Shown here: in pieces, positions 32,731 to 42,226 of the stretch
Numbering within the stretch: the first letter of the stretch is position 1
Layout of the letters: each line of letters starts with the position of its first letter
Assembly: GCF_004212635.1 (NCBI RefSeq)
Contig: NZ_PSRT01000049.1
Coordinates: 1 to 56,070, forward strand
Direction of reading: 5' to 3'
Length of the DNA stretch: 56,070 nucleotides
From: Bradyrhizobium genosp. SA-3
GTDB lineage: Bacteria > Pseudomonadota > Alphaproteobacteria > Rhizobiales > Xanthobacteraceae
The notes under the pieces: model-generated
Database searches by the model: none
What the model was told of the DNA's origin: nothing
Seen by the model: the letters and a program-made list of their open reading frames with translations, nothing else
Position numbers and translations under genes: made by a program

Positions 32731-34449
32731 ATGAACACCCCTGATCTCGTGATCCGCGGCGGCACCGTTGCGGATGGGCGCGGCGGCGAATTGTTCGAGG
32801 CCGACGTCGCCATCACCGGCGGCAGGATCAGCGAGGTCGGGAAGGTTGCAGGCACAGGCAGCGAGGAGATCGACGCGCGCGGAAAACTGGTGACGCCGGG
32901 CTTTGTCGACGTGCACACCCATTACGACGGGCAGGTCACCTGGAGCCAGGACATCACGCCGTCCTCGCAGAACGGCGTCACCACCGCGATCATGGGCAAT
33001 TGCGGCGTCGGCTTTGCGCCGTGCAAGCCGGCCGACCACACCCGCCTGATCCAGCTGATGGAAGGCGTCGAGGACATTCCCGAGCCTGTGCTGAGCGCCG
33101 GCATTCCCTGGGCCTGGGAAAGCTTTCCGGATTACATGGACTGGCTCTCCAAGCGCGATTTCGACATCGATGTCGGCGCGCAGCTGCCGCATGCGGCGCT
33201 GCGCGTCTATGTCATGGGCGAGCGCGGCGCCCGCCGCGATCCCTCGACCGCCGAGGACAATGCGGCGATGGCGAGGCTCGCGGGCGAGGCCGTGCGCTCC
33301 GGCGCGCTTGGCTTCTCGACCTCGCGCACGCTCAACCATCGCACCTCGACCGGCGATTTCACGCCGACCCTGAAGGCGGGCGAGGACGAGCTCACCGCAA
33401 TTGCCGGCGCGATGCATCGGCAGGGCCGCAGCGTGCTGCAATTCGTGCTCGATCTCTCCACCATCCATGAAGACCTGCCGATGATGCTGCGGGTGGCGGA
33501 CGTGACGAAGTGCCCGATCTCGTTCTCGATCACCCAGAACGACAAGGCGCCGCAGCGCTGGCGCCAGACGCTGGATGAGATCAATGCGGCCGCACAGCGC
33601 GGCCTCTCCATCACCGCGCAGATCGCGGCGCGCCCGGTGGGGCTGCTGCTCGGGCTCGAGCTGTCGCGCAACCCGTTCCAGACCCATCCGAGCTACAAGG
33701 CGATCGCGCATCTGCCGCTGCAGGAGCGCCTCGCGCGGCTGCATCAGAGCGACGTGCGCAAGGCGATCCTGAGTGAGACGGCGACCGCGACCGACGATCC
33801 GCTGTTCTTCCGGCCCAACTACGACAAGATGTTCTTGCTCGGCGATCCCCCCGATTACGAGCAGCCGCCGGAGAATGCGCTCGGGCCACAGGCGCGCAAG
33901 CAAGGCCGGCAGCCGGAGGAGCTCGCTTACGATGCGATGCTGTCGGACGAAGGCCGCGGCATGCTCTACGTGCCCTTCCTCAACTATTCCGACGGCAACT
34001 TGGATGCGACGCGCGAGATGCTGATCGATCCGCAATCGGTGCCTGGCCTCTCCGACGGCGGCGCGCATTGCGGCATCATCTGCGATGCCAGCTTCCCGAC
34101 CTATCTGCTGACGCACTGGACGCGGGACCGCAAGCGCGGCGAGAAGCTGTCGATCCCGTTCGTGATCGCGGCGCAGTCGCGCAAGACCGCGCTCTCGGTC
34201 GGCCTCACCGATCGCGGATTGATCGCCCCCGGCTACAAGGCCGACGTCAACGTGATCGACTACGACCGCCTGCATCTGCATCCGCCGAAGGTGCATTACG
34301 ATCTGCCGGTCGGCGGCCGACGGCTATTGCAGGACGTCGACGGCTACGAGGCGACGATCGTGTCGGGCGTGGTGACGCGGCGACAGGGCGAGGCGACCGG
34401 GCGCCGGCCGGGGAAGTTGATTCGCGGCGCGCAGGGGGTGGCGAGTTAG
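32731..34449 (+). CDS. N-acyl-D-amino-acid deacylase family amidohydrolase
   Basis: About 572 residues from ATG at 32731, with acgggaagaaa upstream. It is an amidohydrolase-fold enzyme. The N-terminal small beta domain (DLVIRGGTVADGRG) leads into the metal motif DVHTHYDGQ. NCGVGFAPCKP is the region of the bridging cysteine seen in D-aminoacylases. A C-terminal SDGGAHCGIICDA and GYKADVNVID complete the fold. Reaction: probably removal of an acyl group from an N-acyl-D-amino acid or similar amide. Specificity is not readable. It may be paired with the upstream or downstream MFS carrier, but repeats lie on both sides. Confidence 0.88.
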   Translation: MNTPDLVIRGGTVADGRGGELFEADVAITGGRISEVGKVAGTGSEEIDARGKLVTPGFVDVHTHYDGQVTWSQDITPSSQNGVTTAIMGNCGVGFAPCKPADHTRLIQLMEGVEDIPEPVLSAGIPWAWESFPDYMDWLSKRDFDIDVGAQLPHAALRVYVMGERGARRDPSTAEDNAAMARLAGEAVRSGALGFSTSRTLNHRTSTGDFTPTLKAGEDELTAIAGAMHRQGRSVLQFVLDLSTIHEDLPMMLRVADVTKCPISFSITQNDKAPQRWRQTLDEINAAAQRGLSITAQIAARPVGLLLGLELSRNPFQTHPSYKAIAHLPLQERLARLHQSDVRKAILSETATATDDPLFFRPNYDKMFLLGDPPDYEQPPENALGPQARKQGRQPEELAYDAMLSDEGRGMLYVPFLNYSDGNLDATREMLIDPQSVPGLSDGGAHCGIICDASFPTYLLTHWTRDRKRGEKLSIPFVIAAQSRKTALSVGLTDRGLIAPGYKADVNVIDYDRLHLHPPKVHYDLPVGGRRLLQDVDGYEATIVSGVVTRRQGEATGRRPGKLIRGAQGVAS

Positions 34450-34493
34450 CGCAGGCGGAGATTGAGGCGCGATGACCGCGCCTCAATCTCGCC

Positions 34494-34634
34494 GTCGTCC
34501 CGGCGAAGGCCGGGACCCATAACCACGAAAGGGAGTTGGCTTGCAGAACGCCCAGTCCGAGTCTTCGCCAAACCACTCCCTGGGGGTATGGGTCCCGGCC
34601 CCCCGTGCGCAATTGCGCACTAGGCCGGGACGAC
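34494..34634. repeat. Dispersed palindromic repeat, family A, copy 5
   Basis: Left arm gtcgtcccggcgaaggccgg; right arm carries the inserted gtgcgcaattgcgcac palindrome before taggccgggacgac. Core gagtcttcgccaaaccactcc. Confidence 0.9.
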
Positions 34635-34673
34635 GATTGAGGTTTGGGCTGGCAACAACGCCCCCTATGTCGC

Positions 34674-35999
34674 TTACGTCGGCGACACCGCACTCTTCAG
34701 CGCGCCCGCCTGCGGAGCGGCACCACCGGTCAGCCTGGCGCGTTCAGTGTTCGGCCAGAACAGGAGCAGACCGAGCAGGCCGGAGCCGACCATGATCGCG
34801 GCGTTGATGGTGAAGCCGGTCATGTAGCCGTCGAGCATGCTGCCGGCGTGCTGGATCACGGTGCCCATCACGGCGGGTGCGATGATGCCCGAGAGCGTAT
34901 AGAGCGCGCCGTAGATCGCGAGGATCGCGCCGCGCTGCGAGGTCGGCGTGAACTCGCCGAGCATGGGCGGGCAGACGACATAGATCGCGCCGCACAGGCC
35001 CGTTCCGACCACAAGCAGCGCGAGCTGAAGGCCGGCGCCCTGGACATGCGGCATCGATGCCAGGATCAGGCCGCCGACGACCAGCGGCACGGAGCCGAGC
35101 ACGCCGCGGGCGACGCGCGTGGTGGAGCCGCGGGCCATCATCAATTGCGAGATCCAGCCGGTCAGGATCACGATGGTGGCGCCGAAGATCCATGGCAGGG
35201 TCGAGATCCAGCCGGCCTGGCTCTGCGAGAAGCCGAGGCCCTTGATGATGAACGGCGTGAACCAGGTCAGCCCGAGCGACAGAGCCCAATAGGCGCCGAA
35301 GGTCGCCGCGACGCAGCCGAGGAAGGTGCGCGAGGTGAGAAGCTGAATATAGGGAATCTTGGTTTCGGTGGCGGCGAGCGCCTGCGTGTCCTCCAGCGGG
35401 CCTTCCTTGCCGAGCGCGAGCCAGGCACAGACCCAGATCAGGCCGACGACGCCGAGCGCGCCGAAGGCATAGTGCCAGGAATGATTGACGATGATCCAGT
35501 TCAGCGCCGGCACCGCGATGATCACGCCGAAGGCCGAGCCTTGCGACAGGATCGCGGTCGGCAGCGTGCGCTTCTCGTCCGGGAACCATTTGTAGATGGC
35601 GTGCGCGGCGACCGAGAAGGCCGGGCCTTCGCCGGCGCCCAGCACGATGCGGCAGATCAGGAGCGCGGTGAAGGAGACGGTGCCGACCATCGGAAACTGC
35701 GCCAGCGCCCAGACCACCGCGAGCGCCAACAGCACCCAGCGCGTCGGCACCTTGTTGACGACGAAGCCGACCACGATGGCCGAGATCGAGAACAGGAAGA
35801 AGAACGAGGACCCGAGCAGGCCGAATTGCTCCGGCGTGAGCTTGAGGTCCGCCATGATCGGCACGCCGGCGAGGCCGACGACGATCTTGTCGGCGAAGTT
35901 CACCAGCATGAACAGGAACAGGAGAAAGGTGATGGTCCAGGCGCCCTTCGGCGTCCCGGTCGGCTTGCTCGCCGCGGACGGCGTTCCCTGAGCGCTCAT
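34674..35999 (-). CDS. MFS transporter, ACS-like (organic anion/sugar acid type)
   Basis: A 441-residue carrier with 12 hydrophobic segments. NFADKIVVGLAGVPIMADLKLTPEQFGLLGS near the N-terminus, VVNKVPTRWVLLA, and RIVLGAGEGPAFSVAAHAIYKWFPDEKRT are typical of the anion:cation symporter (ACS) branch that takes up hexuronates, galactonate, phthalate and similar acids. The substrate is unknown. It is divergent from the ABC ATPase gene, with a family B repeat between, and convergent with the amidohydrolase gene. Confidence 0.9.
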   Translation of the reverse strand: MSAQGTPSAASKPTGTPKGAWTITFLLFLFMLVNFADKIVVGLAGVPIMADLKLTPEQFGLLGSSFFFLFSISAIVVGFVVNKVPTRWVLLALAVVWALAQFPMVGTVSFTALLICRIVLGAGEGPAFSVAAHAIYKWFPDEKRTLPTAILSQGSAFGVIIAVPALNWIIVNHSWHYAFGALGVVGLIWVCAWLALGKEGPLEDTQALAATETKIPYIQLLTSRTFLGCVAATFGAYWALSLGLTWFTPFIIKGLGFSQSQAGWISTLPWIFGATIVILTGWISQLMMARGSTTRVARGVLGSVPLVVGGLILASMPHVQGAGLQLALLVVGTGLCGAIYVVCPPMLGEFTPTSQRGAILAIYGALYTLSGIIAPAVMGTVIQHAGSMLDGYMTGFTINAAIMVGSGLLGLLLFWPNTERARLTGGAAPQAGALKSAVSPT

Positions 36000-36120
36000 G
36001 AATCTCCCCGTTTATGTCTTTTCGGCAGTTTTTTGATTTGGCCGTCTTGGGAGCTAACAACGGGTTCGAGACCAACGCAACCCGGCATTTCCGCAGCAAG
36101 TGTGCTACGCAGCATTCTTA

Positions 36121-36240
36121 CCTCTCCCCGCTGGGGAGAGGTCGATTTGCGCAGCAAATCGGGTGAGGGGCTCAGGTCCCACGATAGGCCTTAACCCCTC
36201 ACCCGCGCCTTCGGCGCGACCTCTCCCGACGGGAGAGGTG
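36121..36240. repeat. Dispersed palindromic repeat, family B, copy 4
   Basis: Outer arms cctctccccgctggggagagg and its mirror element cctctcccgacgggagagg bracket gggtgagggg...cccctcaccc. It ends 16 bases before the GTG start of the ABC ATPase gene and so may influence its expression. Confidence 0.85.
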
Positions 36241-36256
36241 AAAAAATGGCAGGCCC

Positions 36257-36910
36257 GTGCTGAGCATCAAGAATCTATCCAAGACCTTCTTCTCGGCCGG
36301 CGAGCCGGTCCACGTGCTGCGTGGCGTCGATCTCGACCTCCGGGCCGGCGAGCGCGTCGCGCTGACGGGAGAATCCGGTAGCGGCAAGAGCACGCTGCTG
36401 CACCTGATCGCCGGGCTCGATGCCGCTGATAGCGGTTCGATCCGACTGGCGGATATCGAGGTCACCAAGCTGTCGGATGCGGGACGCGCGGAGCTGCGAC
36501 GCGACCGGATCGGCCTGGTGTTTCAGCAGTTCAACCTGATCCCGAGCCTGTCGGTCGCGGACAATCTCGCCTTCCAGGCCCGGATCGCGGGCCGGCATGA
36601 TGCGGTCTGGACGAAAGAGCTGATCGAAAGGCTCGGACTTGGCAGCCTGCTCAAGCGTTATCCAGAGCAATTATCAGGCGGACAGCAGCAGCGGGTCGCG
36701 ATCGGCCGGGCGCTGGCGACAAAGCCCTCGCTGCTGCTGGCGGACGAGCCGACCGGCAATCTGGACGAAGCCACCGCCGAGGACGTGCTGGCGCTGACGC
36801 GCGATCTCGTGGCGCGCACCGGCTGCGGCTTCCTGATGGTGACGCACAGCCTGCATCTGGCAGCGACGCTCGACCGCCATCTCACTTTGCATGGGGGGCG
36901 CATCGCATGA
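36257..36910 (+). CDS. ABC transporter ATPase (LolD/YbbA/MacB-type)
   Basis: A 217-residue ATPase starting at GTG 36257. Walker A is GESGSGKST, the Q-loop FQQFNLIP, the signature LSGGQQQR, Walker B LLLADEPTGNLD, and the switch His in VTHSLH. It belongs to the group that drives FtsX-type permeases rather than importers. The permease gene overlaps its end by four bases. A palindromic repeat ends just upstream; gagaggtg within the repeat end lies 14-20 bases before the start. Together with the next two genes it forms an ABC-permease-secreted protein operon. Confidence 0.92.
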   Translation: MLSIKNLSKTFFSAGEPVHVLRGVDLDLRAGERVALTGESGSGKSTLLHLIAGLDAADSGSIRLADIEVTKLSDAGRAELRRDRIGLVFQQFNLIPSLSVADNLAFQARIAGRHDAVWTKELIERLGLGSLLKRYPEQLSGGQQQRVAIGRALATKPSLLLADEPTGNLDEATAEDVLALTRDLVARTGCGFLMVTHSLHLAATLDRHLTLHGGRIA

Positions 36911-39369
36911 GGCGCGCACTGTGGGTCTTCGTCGTTCTGCTGAGCCATTGGCGGCGCCACAGGATGCAGTTCGCAACGCTGCTGATCGGACTGATCGCGG
37001 CGACCGCGCTGTGGAGCGGCGTGCAGGCGATCAACCAGCAAGCCCGCAGCGCCTATGACCGCGCCGCGGCGACGTTTGGCGGCGCTCGCACCGCGACGCT
37101 GGTCGCGCCTGATACCGCGACCTTTTCCCAAGAGCTGTTCATAAAACTCCGCCGCGCGGGCTGGCCGGTCTCGCCGGTGCTGGAGGGACGCGTCCAGATC
37201 AATGGACGTTCGGTGCGGCTGCTCGGCATCGAGCCGGTGACGCTGCCGGCCGATGTCGGTAACGCGCCGCGCCTTGGCGCTTCTGATTTGAGCCGCTTCG
37301 TCGCACCGCCGGGCCAGACGCTGGTGGCGCGGGAGACGCTGGCCGACTTGCAGGAAATAGAAGGCGCGGCGCCGGCGATCAGCAGCGGCGTGAAGTTGCC
37401 GCCGCTGCGCGTGCTGCCGCAGCTCGTGCCCGACGTACTCGTGGTCGATATCGGCGTGGCGCAGCGGCTGCTCAACAAGCCGGACCAGGTGTCGCGGCTC
37501 GTGCTCGGCAAGGCGAAGGGCAAGCCCGCGGCGCTTCAAAGCGTCGTCGGCGAGCAGTTGCAGCGGATCGAGCCGAATGCGGAGACGGAGCTCGAGCGCC
37601 TCACCGATAGCTTCCATCTCAATCTCACCGCCTTCGGTCTGCTGTCGTTCTTCGTCGGGCTCTTCATCGTCAACTCGGCCGTCGGCCTCGCCTTCGAGCA
37701 GCGGCTGCCGATGCTGCGGACGTTGCGCGCCTGCGGCACGTCGGCGCGGCTGGTCAACACGGTGCTGGTGGTCGAGCTGGTCGTATTGGCGCTGGTCGCC
37801 GGGCTGATCGGGCTCGTCTGCGGCTATTTCATCGCGGCCGCGCTTTTGCCCGACGTCGCGGCATCGTTGCGCGGGCTCTATGGCGCGCAGATCCCGGGGC
37901 AGCTGACGCTGCGCTCCGAATGGTGGCTGGCCGGTGTCGGCATCAGCGTTGCCGGCGCGCTGGTCGCGGCGGCGACCAGCCTGATCAAGGCGATCAGAAT
38001 GCCGGTGCTGGCAACCGCGCAGCCACGTGCCTGGCAGCAGCGGCAACGCCGCTGGCTGATCCTGCAAAGTGCTGCGGCGTGCATGGTGTTCGCGGTCGCG
38101 CTGCTGCTGCTTCACTATGGGCAATCGCTGATCGCCGGCTTTGGCGTGCTGGCGGCGCTGATGTTCGGCGCGGCGCTGATCCTTCCGGCCTTTCTCGAAC
38201 TCATCCTGCTCGTCGGCCAGCATTTTGCGCGTAAGCCGCTCGCGCTGTGGTTCTGGGCGGACAGCCGGCAACAACTCTCCGGACTGTCGCTGGCGCTGAT
38301 GGCGCTGCTGCTCGCGCTCGCCGTCAATGTCGGGGTGTCCACCATGGTGGAGACGTTCAGCCGGACCTTCATCGGCTGGCTCAATGGACGGCTGGCGGCC
38401 GACGTCTACATCAGCGCGTCCGACAATGCGCAAGGTGTTGCGATCCGGAACTGGCTGCGCGAGCGTAGCGATGTCCAGGCGATCCTCTCGGGCGGACGTG
38501 CGGAGGCGCAAGTTCAGGGCCAGCCGGTGGAATTGCTCGGCCTGCCCGACCACGCGCTCTATCGCGAGCGCTGGCCGCTCTTGGAATCCGCGCCGCGCGC
38601 CTGGACCCGGCTCGTGCCGGGCAATGCCGCCTTCATCAGCGAGCAATTGAGCCGGCGGCTGAACGTCCGCGTCGGCGACGTCGTCGAGGTGCCGGCGCCG
38701 GGTGGGACCTGGGAGCTCGATATCGTCGGCATCTATGCCGATTACGGCAATCCCAAGGGGCAGCTCGCCGTCAACATCGCGGCGCTGATCCGGCAGTTTC
38801 CGCAGACGCCGCAGACGCGGATCGGTCTCATCGTCGCCAAGGAGAATATTCTTGGCCTGATCGCGGCCCTGCAGAAGCAGTTTGCACTCGACGATCGAAG
38901 CATTGCCGATCAGGCGACGGTGAAGGCGGAATCGATCCGCATCTTCAACCGCACCTTTGCGGTGACCTCCGCGCTGAATGCCTTCACGCTCGGCGTCGCC
39001 GGCATCGCGCTGCTCACGAGCCTGCTGACGCTGGCGAACTCCCGCCTGCCGCAGCTCGCGCCGCTGTGGGCAATCGGCCTCACCCGGCCGCGCCTTGCCG
39101 CGATCGAATTGACCAAGACGCTGTCGGTGGCACTGTTCACATCGCTGCTGGCGGTGCCGCTCGGCCTCTTGGTGGCGTGGTGCCTGATCGCGATCGTCAA
39201 TGTGAAGGCGTTCGGCTGGCGGCTGCCGTTCCATGTGTTTCCGCTGCAGCTGGTCGAGCTGGTCGCGGTCGCGCTGCTCGCCTCGCTGCTTGCCGCACTG
39301 CTGCCGATGCTACGGCTGGCGCGGATGCAGCCGGCGAGCCTCGTCCAGGTGTTCGCCAATGAGCGCTGA
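36907..39369 (+). CDS. FtsX-like ABC permease, YbbP-type
   Basis: An 820-residue membrane protein. One hydrophobic segment is near the N-terminus (TLLIGLIAATALWSG), followed by a periplasmic MacB-like domain. A first FtsX block has three or so segments at about 235-345, then a second pair at about 385-430. A second periplasmic domain follows, and a final FtsX block is at about 690-810. This double-FtsX plan and length match YbbP-like permeases; in AttEFGH-type systems the two halves are separate genes. It is not a nutrient importer type. It overlaps the ATPase gene and the following gene, so tight co-translation is likely. Confidence 0.9.
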   Translation: MRRALWVFVVLLSHWRRHRMQFATLLIGLIAATALWSGVQAINQQARSAYDRAAATFGGARTATLVAPDTATFSQELFIKLRRAGWPVSPVLEGRVQINGRSVRLLGIEPVTLPADVGNAPRLGASDLSRFVAPPGQTLVARETLADLQEIEGAAPAISSGVKLPPLRVLPQLVPDVLVVDIGVAQRLLNKPDQVSRLVLGKAKGKPAALQSVVGEQLQRIEPNAETELERLTDSFHLNLTAFGLLSFFVGLFIVNSAVGLAFEQRLPMLRTLRACGTSARLVNTVLVVELVVLALVAGLIGLVCGYFIAAALLPDVAASLRGLYGAQIPGQLTLRSEWWLAGVGISVAGALVAAATSLIKAIRMPVLATAQPRAWQQRQRRWLILQSAAACMVFAVALLLLHYGQSLIAGFGVLAALMFGAALILPAFLELILLVGQHFARKPLALWFWADSRQQLSGLSLALMALLLALAVNVGVSTMVETFSRTFIGWLNGRLAADVYISASDNAQGVAIRNWLRERSDVQAILSGGRAEAQVQGQPVELLGLPDHALYRERWPLLESAPRAWTRLVPGNAAFISEQLSRRLNVRVGDVVEVPAPGGTWELDIVGIYADYGNPKGQLAVNIAALIRQFPQTPQTRIGLIVAKENILGLIAALQKQFALDDRSIADQATVKAESIRIFNRTFAVTSALNAFTLGVAGIALLTSLLTLANSRLPQLAPLWAIGLTRPRLAAIELTKTLSVALFTSLLAVPLGLLVAWCLIAIVNVKAFGWRLPFHVFPLQLVELVAVALLASLLAALLPMLRLARMQPASLVQVFANER

Positions 39370-40441
39370 GAAAATCTCGCGACGCGCCTTCGTCGGCGGC
39401 GTTGCCGCGCTGGCGCTCGCACGTCGCGCGAGCGCGCAGGGCTATGCCGGGCTCGGCGAGACGACCGATGGCTTTGCCAAGGTGACGCCGGGGAAGGTCT
39501 TCACCTTTCCGAGCGATCACGGACCGCATCCGGAATTTCGCATCGAGTGGTGGTATCTCACGGCAAATCTCGTCGATGCCAGCGGCGCGGCTTGCGGCCT
39601 GCAATGGACGCTGTTCCGCCAGGCGGCGCAGCCGGGCCCGCAAGCCGAGGGCTGGGGCAATCAGCAGGTGTGGATGGGACATGCGGCGGTGACGCGCGCC
39701 GACACCCATCGCTTCAACGAGACGTTTTCACGCGGTGGTGTGGGGCAGGCCGGCGTCATGGCCAAGCCGTTCGAGGCCTGGATCGACGATTGGGAGATGA
39801 AGGGTCTTGAGCGCACCGACGATCGCACGCTGGCGCCGCTGACGCTGAAGGCCTCCGCCACCGACTTCAGCTACGCACTGACGCTGGAGGCCGACCGTCC
39901 GGTGGTGTTGCAGGGCGACGGCGGCTACAGCCGCAAGTCCGAACGTGGGCAGGCGTCCTACTATTACAGCCAGCCGTTCTACCGCGCGCGCGGCACGCTC
40001 ACCATCGATGACAAGCAGGTCGAGGTGTCGGGCCAGGCCTGGATGGACCGCGAATGGAGCAGCCAGCCGCTCGATGCCGACCAGACCGGCTGGGATTGGC
40101 TGTCGCTGCATCTCGCAACCGGCGACAAGCTGATGCTGTACCGGCTGCGGCAGAAGGACGGCCAAAGCTATCCGTTCGGCAATTGGATCAGCGCCGCCGG
40201 CGAGACGCAGATGATTGCAGGGAGCGACATCCAGATGACGCCGAAGGCAACCGCGGACGTTGCGGGACGCAAGCTGCCGGTGGAATGGCAGATCGCAATC
40301 CCCTCGCGATCGTTCTCGATCCTGTGCAAGCCACTCAATCCCAAGGCCTGGATGGGGACCGGCTTCTCTTATTGGGAAGGGCCGATCAGCTTTGCCGGAA
40401 CGCACGATGGCGTTGGCTATCTCGAGCTGACCGGCTATTGA
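39359..40441 (+). CDS. Secreted AttH/CrtC-like lipocalin-type protein
   Basis: About 360 residues from ATG at 39359, overlapping the permease stop by 11 bases. A twin-arginine-like signal (SRRAFVGGVAALALA, cleavage ARRASAQG) sends it to the periplasm. The family pattern HPEFRIEWWYLTANL, GHAAVTRA, RFNETFSRGG and SGQAWMDREWSSQPL is that of AttH/hydroxyneurosporene-synthase-like proteins. Family structures show two lipocalin-type beta barrels. Function is not firmly known. Operon position with an FtsX-type ABC transporter supports handling of a lipid or other hydrophobic molecule at the inner membrane (inference). Confidence 0.9.
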   Translation: MSAEKISRRAFVGGVAALALARRASAQGYAGLGETTDGFAKVTPGKVFTFPSDHGPHPEFRIEWWYLTANLVDASGAACGLQWTLFRQAAQPGPQAEGWGNQQVWMGHAAVTRADTHRFNETFSRGGVGQAGVMAKPFEAWIDDWEMKGLERTDDRTLAPLTLKASATDFSYALTLEADRPVVLQGDGGYSRKSERGQASYYYSQPFYRARGTLTIDDKQVEVSGQAWMDREWSSQPLDADQTGWDWLSLHLATGDKLMLYRLRQKDGQSYPFGNWISAAGETQMIAGSDIQMTPKATADVAGRKLPVEWQIAIPSRSFSILCKPLNPKAWMGTGFSYWEGPISFAGTHDGVGYLELTGY

Positions 40442-40468
40442 AGCGCGATCTCTTCGAAGGGACTAGCG

Positions 40469-40855
40469 ATGTATCATCTCACCGCTCTCGTCACGCTGCT
40501 GGCGATCGCATTTTATTTCTTCACCGCCATTAACGTCGCGCGGTCGCGCGACAAGACCGGCGTCAAGGTGCCGGCGATGTCGGGCCATCCGGATTTCGAA
40601 CGCGCCTTCCGCATCCAGATGAACACGCTGGAATGGATGCCGATCTTCCTGCCGGCGCTGTGGCTGTTCGCGACCTATATCAGCGACGCCATCGCAGCCA
40701 GCATCGGCGTGGTCTGGATCATCGGCCGCTTCGTCTATTTCGTCGGCTATTCCAAGGCGGCGGCAAAGCGCAGCCTAGGCTTTGCGATCCAGAGCCTCGC
40801 CGCCATGGCGCTGTGGGCGGGGGCGCTGGGGGCGGTGGTGTTGCGGATGGTGTGA
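40469..40855 (+). CDS. MAPEG-family membrane protein
   Basis: A 128-residue four-helix membrane protein. The family motif appears as FERAFRIQMNTLEWMPIFLPALWLFA, containing the R-x-Q-x-N-x-x-E glutathione-binding segment of MAPEG enzymes, followed by GRFVYFVGY. Members include microsomal glutathione transferases and leukotriene C4 synthase; bacterial ones may conjugate or reduce lipid peroxides with glutathione. ATG at 40469 is 27 bases after the AttH-like gene, so it may be the last gene of that operon, which would fit a membrane-lipid theme. Confidence 0.9.
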   Translation: MYHLTALVTLLAIAFYFFTAINVARSRDKTGVKVPAMSGHPDFERAFRIQMNTLEWMPIFLPALWLFATYISDAIAASIGVVWIIGRFVYFVGYSKAAAKRSLGFAIQSLAAMALWAGALGAVVLRMV

Positions 40856-40882
40856 AGCAACTACGCCGCAACACATTCAGCC

Positions 40883-41009
40883 GTCGTCCCGGCGAAGGCC
40901 GGGACCCATAGGCACAGGATTTGATTTGGCGAAGACTAGTCGTTCGGTACGTCTACCTTCCGCCACCGAGAAATCACGCGGTATGGGTCCCGGCCTTTGC
41001 CGGGACGAC
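40883..41009. repeat. Dispersed palindromic repeat, family A, copy 6 (reversed core)
   Basis: Arms gtcgtcccggcgaaggccgg and ccggcctttgccgggacgac. The core reads tttggcgaagactagtcgttcggtac, the reverse complement of the core in copies 2 and 3, so this element is inverted. Confidence 0.9.
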
Positions 41010-41035
41010 ACCGAGATTGTTGAACCCCTCTTGCC

Positions 41036-42226
41036 CTACTTCGTCAGCGGGCAGCCGCTTTCCTTGGCGGTGAAGAAGGCCTTGTCGCCGGGGACCGTGG
41101 CGAGCAGCTTGTAATAGTCCCAGGGCTTCTTCGATTCCGAGGGCTTCTTGACCTCGAACAGATACATGTCGTGGATCATGCGGCCGTTCTCGAGCACCTT
41201 GCCGCCTTGCGCGAAGTCGTCGTTGACCGGCAGCTCCTTCAGCTTCTTGGCGACCGCGTCCGGATCCTTGGTGCCGGCGGCCTTGACCGCCTTGAGGTAG
41301 CTCAGCGTCGCCGAATAGGTGCCGGCGTGGATCATGCTCGGCATCCGCCCGGTGCGCTTGAAGAAGCGTTCGCCGAGATTGCGGGTCTTGTCGTTGAGAT
41401 CCCAGTAATAGCCCTCGGTGAGCACGAGGCCTTGCGCCGCCTGAAGTCCGAGGCCGTTCACTTCGGCGAGCGTCATCAGCAGGCCCGCGAGTTTCTGGCC
41501 ACTGGCGACGATGCCGAACTCAGACGCCTGCTTGATCGAGTTGGTGGTATCGAGGCCGGCATTGGCGAGGCCGACGATCTTCGCCTTCGAGCTCTGCGCC
41601 TGGAGCAGGAAGGAGGAGAAGTCCGACGAGTTGAGCGGCACGCGCACCGACCCGACCACCTTGCCGCCATTGGCGGTGACGATCTCGCTGGTGTCCTTTT
41701 CCAGCGCGTAGCCGAAGGCATAGTCCGCGGTGAGGAAGAACCAGGTGTCGCCGCCGGCCTTGGTCAGCGCACCGCCGGTGCCGACGCCAAGAGCGCGGGT
41801 GTCGTAGGCCCAGTGGAAGCCATAGGGCTGGCAGGCATCGCCGGTAAGGCGCGAGGTCGCGGCGCCGACGACGATGTCGATCTTCTTCTTTTCCTTGGAA
41901 AGCTCATGGATCGCGAGCGCGACCGAGGAGGTCGTCAGCTCCGTGATCATGTCGACGTTCTCGACGTCGTACCAGCGCCGCGCGATCGAGCTGGCGAGAT
42001 CCGGCTTGTTCTGGTGATCGGCGGTGACGAGCTCGATCTTGTGGCCGAGCACCTCGCCGCCAAAATCCTCGATCGCCATCTTCGCGGCTTCGACCGACCA
42101 TTTGCCGCCGTAATCGGCATAGACGCCGGACTGGTCGTTGAGGATGCCGATCTTGACACCCTGCGCCGAGGCAGGCACCGCCAACAATACGGCCGAGGCC
42201 GCGGCGGCCAAAAATGCTGATTTCAT
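41036..42226 (-). CDS. ABC transporter binding protein, LivJ/LivK-like
   Basis: About 396 residues from ATG at 42226, with gggagac upstream. The signal peptide ends VPASAQGV. Type I periplasmic-binding fold features are VKIGILNDQSGVYADYGG, MAIEDFGGEVLGHKIELV and ADYAFGYALEKDTSEIV. The C-terminal Cys pairs with none obvious. The group binds branched-chain amino acids, amides, urea or aromatic acids. No livHMGF genes are adjacent, so this is an orphan binder. It may serve a distant permease. Flanked on both sides by family A repeats. Confidence 0.92.
   Translation of the reverse strand: MKSAFLAAAASAVLLAVPASAQGVKIGILNDQSGVYADYGGKWSVEAAKMAIEDFGGEVLGHKIELVTADHQNKPDLASSIARRWYDVENVDMITELTTSSVALAIHELSKEKKKIDIVVGAATSRLTGDACQPYGFHWAYDTRALGVGTGGALTKAGGDTWFFLTADYAFGYALEKDTSEIVTANGGKVVGSVRVPLNSSDFSSFLLQAQSSKAKIVGLANAGLDTTNSIKQASEFGIVASGQKLAGLLMTLAEVNGLGLQAAQGLVLTEGYYWDLNDKTRNLGERFFKRTGRMPSMIHAGTYSATLSYLKAVKAAGTKDPDAVAKKLKELPVNDDFAQGGKVLENGRMIHDMYLFEVKKPSESKKPWDYYKLLATVPGDKAFFTAKESGCPLTK

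Noticed and set aside
36246..36262. A five-codon leader frame before the ABC ATPase gene
   Set aside because: It is too short to tell from chance, and the start of the main gene is itself uncertain by a few codons.
36658..39234. An 858-codon open frame antisense to the FtsX-type permease gene
   Set aside because: Its composition (Arg, Gln, His, Asp-rich, no domain) is that of a GC-rich antisense shadow; the opposite strand holds a clear permease.
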